A stretch of 64,000 nucleotides of DNA, from contig CALTTP010000001.1 in NCBI GenBank assembly GCA_943912255.1, positions 124,001 to 188,000 of the forward strand, read 5' to 3'. The stretch is from an uncultured Peptoniphilaceae bacterium. GTDB taxonomy: Bacteria > Bacillota > Clostridia > Tissierellales > Peptoniphilaceae. Under the pieces are notes generated by a model. That model searched no databases. It saw only the letters and a program-made list of their open reading frames with translations, and was not told where the DNA came from. Of the stretch, positions 58,485-64,000 are shown one piece after another (position 1 is the stretch's first letter; each line of letters begins with the position of its first letter). The translations under genes and the position numbers were made by a program.

Positions 58485-61400
58485 ATGAAAATTAAAATAA
58501 AGGACAATTACAGTTTTGATGAGATAAAAAACTTGCTATTAGGTTCCTATTGTCTAGGGGTTTTACAAGAGGATGAAAAATTTCCTATAACATCTAAAGA
58601 TGAGGGATTAAATTTTTTTGAAAGCTTAGATATATTGGAAAATTATTTAAATATGGATGGTGAAAATGACGGCAAATCTATAAAAGAAGATAGAGACTTT
58701 GATTATATGCCACCTTTTTCTAGGAAACCAGAAACTTTGGAAAACTTATTTACTCCTGGATTTTTAATGGAGGACTCTAATGGTGATGGACTTTGTGACG
58801 ATGCTAACTTTTCTATAGTGGTAAAAGATTTAAGTCCTTTTATGGTGGAAGCCCTATCAAATCTTATGTATAGATTTGGGTTAGAGTCAACAGGAGGAAC
58901 TTTACCATCTGTTGTGGAAGAAGAAAATAATAAAAATTTTGTTAAATTCGTAAAAGATGATAGAATTTATATTGAATTTTTCAAAAATGACCCTAAACAA
59001 ATTTTAGTCCATGGAGATGGAGAAGAACTTGTAAAATTTACTACTTTGTTTTGTGAGAACTTCCCTTTTATAAACAATGGCATGGACTTGTTCGACTATA
59101 TTAAACAATTGGAAGATATGTTTTCTTTACAGACTTCAGAAGGTCAATATGTGTTTTTAAATTCTACTAAGATCGATGAAGATGGCTCCGACTTTCTAAA
59201 TTCCATAGGTGTTCCCTGTGATAATTTCTACAAAGATGACTTTTGTTATTTTGAACCAGATTTTCTAGATAGATTTCCTGAAGTAAAAAGGGAATTCACC
59301 AATATGAAAATCCAATCCTATAAGGAACCTAAGGAGATTTGGTCCAGGGACTTCCCGATTGAATGGGAAGTTGAGGATTTCTTAAAGGTATTTGAAAAAG
59401 GTCTATCATCTATAAAGGAATCAGATGAAGTGGAAGTCTTTGGAGTTTTAAGTGAAGATGACCTGGTCTTAGATGATTTGAAAAGGAAAATTGAGAACAA
59501 GCTTGATTTTTTGAATTCTAGTCCAGAAATTAATCTTGTCTCTTCATATAAACAGGGACTTTCATATTTTATGCGACATATTTATCCAAGGATTAAAGAA
59601 AAAAATATTGAAGAAATCCTGATTAAATTTAATCCTTTTTTACAGCATGGACAAAAATTCCAAGATGTAGAGGAAGGCAGTGTTCCCAGCTATTCCATTA
59701 AAGAAGGGGATAGTCAAAGATTCTTAGACATGCCCATTAGATTCTTACAAGAACTTTATCCTATTGACGATATCATAGAAAAAACTTTAGGTTTAGATAG
59801 AGATAAAGTGTGTTTTAGTATGAATGAGGATGTTGAAGACTGGGATTACCAATTTATTATTAAAGAATTTGGTGGTAGAGAAGAGTCGTTTAAATACTCA
59901 GTGGAATTATCGGAAAAACCGTATTTAGAGGAATATCCAAATTTAGGACTGGTTCATCCCAGTACAGGTCATATTGCCATTAAGGTAAATGGAAAATGCC
60001 TAATTTCAGAAAACATACAAACAGATATGGAAAGAATTTGGGATATCTACCAAAAGAATGTACTGCCAGAAGTTTTGGAAGTCCTTGAAAAATCCAGTGA
60101 ACTAAAGGAGTCAGACCAGCCTCTTTTCAACTGTCTAGACCTTAGGGTAGAGGCTTCTGAACCAGATATGGATTTGGATATTAGACAGGATAGAATCTCC
60201 TCTTTAGAGGGATTGCATCAAGATCTATATTTTAGTGGCTTGGATTATTTTTCTCAGTTTGGTTTAAAAAGAGATAAGGGTAATTTGGACAGCCCTGGAC
60301 TGATTTTACCAAGGATTAAAAAGGGTAATGGGAAACCTAGCTTTAAAGCAATACTATATAAAAACAAGGGCGAGTCTCCTGGAATATTTGAAAAACAAAC
60401 ACCTAGGATATTAACTTCCAATGGTGAAAAGGCGTTTTTTAAACTGGATAAAATTGGATACGATGCTGATAAAGTCAAAGTTTATATAGATACAAATCTT
60501 CACTATACTTTAATCGAATCCCTGATAGACTTGGTTAAGTTTAATAAAATCGAAATATATCCATTTTTAAGAAGACCATATAATGAGAATTTAGAGATTG
60601 TCTTTAAAAATGAAAACGGAGAATTTCCATTAGAACAACCTATTGTAGGGGATGAGAATCCTATAGACATAGAAGATATCAATCTTTATGAGGATGATAT
60701 CATTGACTATAACAAATATATGGAGATTATACAAAAATTAAAAAGGGTCAGAAGAATTCAAGTAGTAGAGAGGGGCAGATCCTATCTAGGTAGATCTATT
60801 TATTCTGTAGAATTTGTTCAGCCCTTTGTATCTAGAAGAAACCAAGTGATGAACAAACCTACGATTTTTATAAATAATAGACATCATGCCAATGAGGTTT
60901 CTTCCACAAATGAAGCTTTTATGCTAATAAAAAAATTGTTAGTGGATGAAAAGTATAAAGACATAAAGGATGAAATAAATTTAATAATCTTGCCTTTAGA
61001 AAATGTAGACGGAGCACAGATACATTATGAGCTACAAAAGGAAAATCCAAAGTGGAAGCTTCATGTGTCTAGGTTCAACTCCTTAGGCAAGGAGTTTTTT
61101 AGAGATTGTTTTAATGAAGACACAATTCACAGTGAAGCTCTTGCTTTTACAAGGATATATCATCGTTATTTACCGGATATGGTAGTGGATAATCATGGGG
61201 TTCCCAGTCATGAATGGGATCAACAATTTTCTGGTTATTCCTCACCTTCCTATAGAGGGTTTTGGTTGCCTAGAAGTTTGATGTATGGATATTTTTGGTA
61301 TGTAAAAGGGGATAAGTTTTCTAATAACTTCTATATGAACAAAGTCATAGAAAAAGCCATTGCTGAGGGTTTTGAAAAGGATGAAGAATTTACAAAATCC

Positions 61401-61775
61401 AACTTGGAATGGAAGGACAGATTTGAAAAATACGCTCATAGATATATGCCAAATATGTTTCCAGCAGAATATTATAAAAATATGATTCATTACTGGATAG
61501 GCTTTGACCATGATATTAATCATCGTTATGTATCCATAAAGTATCCTAATATTACCTCAGTAGCCTATACTTCTGAAGTTGCTGATGAGACTGCTCAAGG
61601 AGAGTATTTAAATAAATGTGCAAGGGCCCATCTACTTCATGATGAAATCATAATAGATTTAATCAGAGAACAGGAAGTTAAAACTGTTAAAAAATTTAAA
61701 AATAATGGCAATGCCGTTATTATATACAATAAAAGGCTTAGGCCTTTAATTAAGGAGGAGAAATGGAATATTTAA
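58485..61775 (+). CDS. Large M14 family zinc carboxypeptidase
   Basis: A 1096-residue protein; ATG 58485 follows GAGGTATAAA, and TTG 58473 is in frame but unlikely. The M14 domain is C-terminal (about residues 750-1060). It has zinc ligands in HANE (about 801-804), a third His in VVDNHGVPSHEW (about 903) and a catalytic Glu in TSEVADETAQ (about 1030). About 740 preceding residues are of unknown type and include an EF-hand-like acidic loop at 97-106 (DSNGDGLCDD). No signal peptide is seen, so it should be cytoplasmic. It probably trims imported peptides. Most M14 enzymes are 300-450 residues, so the extension is notable. Confidence 0.88.
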   Translation: MKIKIKDNYSFDEIKNLLLGSYCLGVLQEDEKFPITSKDEGLNFFESLDILENYLNMDGENDGKSIKEDRDFDYMPPFSRKPETLENLFTPGFLMEDSNGDGLCDDANFSIVVKDLSPFMVEALSNLMYRFGLESTGGTLPSVVEEENNKNFVKFVKDDRIYIEFFKNDPKQILVHGDGEELVKFTTLFCENFPFINNGMDLFDYIKQLEDMFSLQTSEGQYVFLNSTKIDEDGSDFLNSIGVPCDNFYKDDFCYFEPDFLDRFPEVKREFTNMKIQSYKEPKEIWSRDFPIEWEVEDFLKVFEKGLSSIKESDEVEVFGVLSEDDLVLDDLKRKIENKLDFLNSSPEINLVSSYKQGLSYFMRHIYPRIKEKNIEEILIKFNPFLQHGQKFQDVEEGSVPSYSIKEGDSQRFLDMPIRFLQELYPIDDIIEKTLGLDRDKVCFSMNEDVEDWDYQFIIKEFGGREESFKYSVELSEKPYLEEYPNLGLVHPSTGHIAIKVNGKCLISENIQTDMERIWDIYQKNVLPEVLEVLEKSSELKESDQPLFNCLDLRVEASEPDMDLDIRQDRISSLEGLHQDLYFSGLDYFSQFGLKRDKGNLDSPGLILPRIKKGNGKPSFKAILYKNKGESPGIFEKQTPRILTSNGEKAFFKLDKIGYDADKVKVYIDTNLHYTLIESLIDLVKFNKIEIYPFLRRPYNENLEIVFKNENGEFPLEQPIVGDENPIDIEDINLYEDDIIDYNKYMEIIQKLKRVRRIQVVERGRSYLGRSIYSVEFVQPFVSRRNQVMNKPTIFINNRHHANEVSSTNEAFMLIKKLLVDEKYKDIKDEINLIILPLENVDGAQIHYELQKENPKWKLHVSRFNSLGKEFFRDCFNEDTIHSEALAFTRIYHRYLPDMVVDNHGVPSHEWDQQFSGYSSPSYRGFWLPRSLMYGYFWYVKGDKFSNNFYMNKVIEKAIAEGFEKDEEFTKSNLEWKDRFEKYAHRYMPNMFPAEYYKNMIHYWIGFDHDINHRYVSIKYPNITSVAYTSEVADETAQGEYLNKCARAHLLHDEIIIDLIREQEVKTVKKFKNNGNAVIIYNKRLRPLIKEEKWNI

Positions 61776-62455
61776 AATTATTAGGTATTTTAGTTGTTAT
61801 TGTCGGTTTTGCATTAAAATTTAATTCTATTTTAATCATCATCGTCGCAATGATTACAACTGGATTACTAGGGGGACTGAGTCCTCTAGAGCTTTTAAGT
61901 GTAATCGGTGAAACTTTTGTAGCCAATAGAGCTATGGCTATATTCATATTGATAATGCTTGTAACAGGAACATTGGAGAGAAATGGACTAAAGACAGCGG
62001 CTTCCAATTTAATTGGAAAGTTCAAGTCTGCAACTCCTGGAAAAATAATTGGAATTTATGGAGTTATGAGAGGAATCTTTGGTGCCTTTAACGTAGGATT
62101 TGGTGGTGTAGCAGGTTTTGTTAGACCTATAATCATGCCAATGGCTCAAGGTGCAATTGAGACTAATGAAGGTCATGTAGATGAGCTTTATTTGGATAAG
62201 GTTAAAGGAATGGCATCCGGTATGGAAAATATTATTTGGTTTTTCACTCAAGTGCTATTTGTTGGAGGATCTGGAGCTCTTTTAGTTCAAGGAACATTAA
62301 AATCCCTAGGATATGATGTAGAATTAATAGAACTTGCAAAGGTTGAAGTTCCAGTAGCTCTATTTGCAGTTATCTTCACTGTAGGATATTACATCTTAAG
62401 GGACAATAGACTTAGAAAGAAATTTTATGGTTCAAATAGCAAGGAGGTGGCATAA
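61763..62455 (+). CDS. 5-oxoproline transporter subunit, DUF969 family
   Basis: A 230-residue membrane protein with about six hydrophobic segments, and blocks MLVTGTLERNGL and NVGFGGVAGFVRPIIMP typical of DUF969. DUF969 and DUF979 proteins are annotated as a two-part 5-oxoproline (pyroglutamate) transporter and are usually next to pcp, as here. The ATG overlaps the M14 gene by 13 nt and follows AAGGAGGAG; its stop overlaps DUF979 (TAATG). Import or export direction is not established by sequence. Confidence 0.88.
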   Translation: MEYLKLLGILVVIVGFALKFNSILIIIVAMITTGLLGGLSPLELLSVIGETFVANRAMAIFILIMLVTGTLERNGLKTAASNLIGKFKSATPGKIIGIYGVMRGIFGAFNVGFGGVAGFVRPIIMPMAQGAIETNEGHVDELYLDKVKGMASGMENIIWFFTQVLFVGGSGALLVQGTLKSLGYDVELIELAKVEVPVALFAVIFTVGYYILRDNRLRKKFYGSNSKEVA

Positions 62456-63405
62456 TGGGTTTAGAATTTTTCACCTCTGCTGATGTCACTTTAGGTCAAA
62501 AAATCTTAGAAATTATATATGTCATCATAGGTTTGATTTCCATGTATACGGGTATTAAAAATTTGAAGGATGATGAAAATCCTGAAAAATTTGGAACATT
62601 TTTATTTTGGTTTACACAAGGTATTGTAATTGCCTTTGGAAGATTTATTCCAAATACAGTCAATGGTATATTGATAATCATCATGGTTATTCCTGCAATT
62701 ATAGGTAAAGTGAAATCAGGTAAGGACAGTTCACCAACCCATGAAGAAGTAACTACTGCCTTTGATAAAATAGGTATGAAAATATTTATACCTGCATTGG
62801 CAATAGGGGTATTTGCTGTAGGATTTGCCCTTTTTACGGATTTAGGAGCTTTGGTTGGAGTAGGAGCTGGTATTTTAGCAAGTATGATAATCCTAATGAT
62901 CTATTCAAAGGATAATACTTTTTCAGTCTTCTTAAAGGATTCAGAAAGACTTTTATCACAAGTTGGACCATTGTCCACCCTTCCTATGCTACTAGCTTCC
63001 CTAGGTGGAGTTTTTACAGCTGCAGGAGTAGGAGAAGTTATAGCCAATATAGTTGGTAGGATAATCCCAGAAGGTAATGTAAATATGGGTATTATCGTAT
63101 ATGCTCTTGGAATGATGTTATTTACCATGATTATGGGAAATGCCTATGCAGCCATTACAGTTATGACAGTAGGTATAGGAGGACCTTTCGTATTAGCTCA
63201 TGGTGCTAACCCTGCACTAGTAGGGATGTTGGCTTTGACCTGTGGATACTGTGGAACTCTTTTAACCCCTATGGCGGCTAACTTCAACATTGTCCCAGTT
63301 GCTCTATTGGAGATGAAGGACAACTCTGGAGTTATTAAAGCCCAAGTCATACCAGCTTTAGTGATGATAGTGTTCCAAATTGCTTATATGATAATGTTTA
63401 AGTAG
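62455..63405 (+). CDS. 5-oxoproline transporter subunit, DUF979 family
   Basis: A 316-residue polytopic protein, about nine hydrophobic segments, partner of the DUF969 subunit. Family blocks are TGIKNLKDDENPEKFGTFLFWF near the N-terminus, read by its acidic loop between helices 1 and 2, and GNAYAAITVMTVGIGGPF with LTCGYCGTLLTPMAANFN in the C-terminal half. The start overlaps DUF969 (TAATG). pcp follows 46 nt later without a terminator, so transporter and pyroglutamyl peptidase are likely co-transcribed. Confidence 0.88.
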   Translation: MGLEFFTSADVTLGQKILEIIYVIIGLISMYTGIKNLKDDENPEKFGTFLFWFTQGIVIAFGRFIPNTVNGILIIIMVIPAIIGKVKSGKDSSPTHEEVTTAFDKIGMKIFIPALAIGVFAVGFALFTDLGALVGVGAGILASMIILMIYSKDNTFSVFLKDSERLLSQVGPLSTLPMLLASLGGVFTAAGVGEVIANIVGRIIPEGNVNMGIIVYALGMMLFTMIMGNAYAAITVMTVGIGGPFVLAHGANPALVGMLALTCGYCGTLLTPMAANFNIVPVALLEMKDNSGVIKAQVIPALVMIVFQIAYMIMFK

Positions 63406-63451
63406 AATTGTAGTTTAAGATTCATAGAACTTTTATAGAAAGGTGAGATAT

Positions 63452-64000
63452 ATGAAGATATTAGTTACAGGTTTTGACCCTTTTGGGGGAGAGAGTATTA
63501 ACCCAGCCTATGAGGCGGTTAAGGAGCTTCCAGATCAAATTCAAGGGGCTACTATAATAAAAAAAGAAATACCAACAGAATTTAAAAGAAGTGGAGAAGT
63601 TTTAAAAGAACTTGCCTTAGAATATAAACCCGATGTGATTCTCTGTGTCGGACAAGCAGGGGGAAGATCAGGTATAACAGTGGAAAGAGTAGCAATTAAT
63701 TTAGCAGAAGCAAGAATTGCCGACAATGTTGGATTCCAACCTTCAGATATGGAGATAATTGAAGGAGGTAAACCAGCATATTTTGCTACAATTCCAGTTA
63801 AGAATATGGTAGAAAAAATACGTGAAAGAGGATTACAGGGAAATATTTCCTACACTGCAGGAACTTTTGTATGTAATTCCATTATGTACAATGCCTTGGC
63901 AATTGCTGAAAAGGAAGTGCCAGGAGCTAAGGCTGGATTTATCCATGTACCTTTTTTACCGGAACAAGTTACTTCGAAGGTAGAAGGAACTCCTTCAATG
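63452..64000 (+). CDS. pcp: Pyroglutamyl-peptidase I (3' partial)
   Basis: A cysteine peptidase of family C15 that removes N-terminal 5-oxoproline from peptides. The first 183 codons are in the window and the frame runs off the end. It opens with MKILVTGFDPFGGESINP, the family start, after AAAGGTGAG. The triad is visible: Glu78 in ITVERVAIN, Cys141 in GTFVCNSIMY and His165 in GFIHVPFLPEQ. Typical length is about 205-215 residues, so only some 25-30 are missing. It follows the 5-oxoproline transporter genes and would supply or use their substrate. Confidence 0.96.
   Translation, partial: MKILVTGFDPFGGESINPAYEAVKELPDQIQGATIIKKEIPTEFKRSGEVLKELALEYKPDVILCVGQAGGRSGITVERVAINLAEARIADNVGFQPSDMEIIEGGKPAYFATIPVKNMVEKIRERGLQGNISYTAGTFVCNSIMYNALAIAEKEVPGAKAGFIHVPFLPEQVTSKVEGTPSM

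Noticed and set aside
1..64000. CRISPR arrays, tRNA or rRNA genes
   Set aside because: No regular direct repeats with spacers and no clover-leaf or rRNA-like conserved stretches were seen on reading the window.

Overview
The window comes from a low-GC Gram-positive anaerobe. Its gene set suggests an amino-acid- and peptide-fermenting member of the Tissierellia/Peptoniphilaceae or nearby clostridia. The taxonomic placement is inference from gene content: a trimeric [FeFe] hydrogenase, oxygen-sensitive class III ribonucleotide reductase, V-type ATPase, Nqr-like Na+ pump, many peptide-uptake genes, arginine deiminase, pyroglutamyl peptidase and purine-rich AGGAGG ribosome sites. No rRNA, tRNA or CRISPR array was seen.

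Layout. 1-4.3 kb holds cell-envelope and salvage genes: the end of a subtilisin-type protease with CWB2 wall-binding repeats, uridine phosphorylase, an S41 processing peptidase and a polysaccharide deacetylase. 4.4-7.5 kb has a 56-residue membrane peptide and nrdDG behind two NrdR-type boxes. 7.6-11.4 kb is a MacAB-type efflux operon. 11.5-13.7 kb, on the minus strand, is a nitrate/sulfonate/NMT1-type ABC importer. 13.9-17.8 kb is hydCBA. 18.1-18.8 kb is a membrane J-domain protein. 19.1-27.5 kb is a nine-gene V-type ATPase operon, followed by a DedA protein. 28.7-34.5 kb is oppABCDF. Two further oppA paralogues follow (34.8 and 39.6 kb), with an IS110-family element and a small exported protein between them. 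41.4-47.1 kb runs mprF, a nitrilase-like pseudoenzyme, an aldo/keto reductase and galT. 47.3-49.6 kb is LemA-DUF2207. 49.9-54.0 kb has arcA, a small ribbon-helix-helix-like protein, a DUF924 protein and a K+/H+-type antiporter. 54.1-58.0 kb, on the minus strand, is nqrBCDEF without nqrA. 58.2-64 kb is a COG3323 protein, a 1096-residue M14 carboxypeptidase, the DUF969/DUF979 5-oxoproline transporter pair and pcp, which is cut by the window end.

How the genes fit together. Extracellular and imported peptides (subtilase, Opp system, M14 peptidase, Pcp and 5-oxoproline transporter) supply amino acids. Reducing equivalents from their fermentation can leave as H2 through HydABC or be used by the Nqr-like pump, and the V-ATPase and antiporter link ion gradients to ATP and pH. 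mprF, the deacetylase and the S41 protease form an envelope group; the first and last have WalR-like direct repeats upstream.

Most interesting: the 5' leaders of the two orphan oppA paralogues share a conserved internal motif inside closing helices of different but fully complementary sequence, so they look like members of an uncharacterised structured RNA. Next are a probable bridge RNA of the frameshifted IS110 element, an Nqr operon lacking NqrA, and a nitrilase homologue without its catalytic cysteine.
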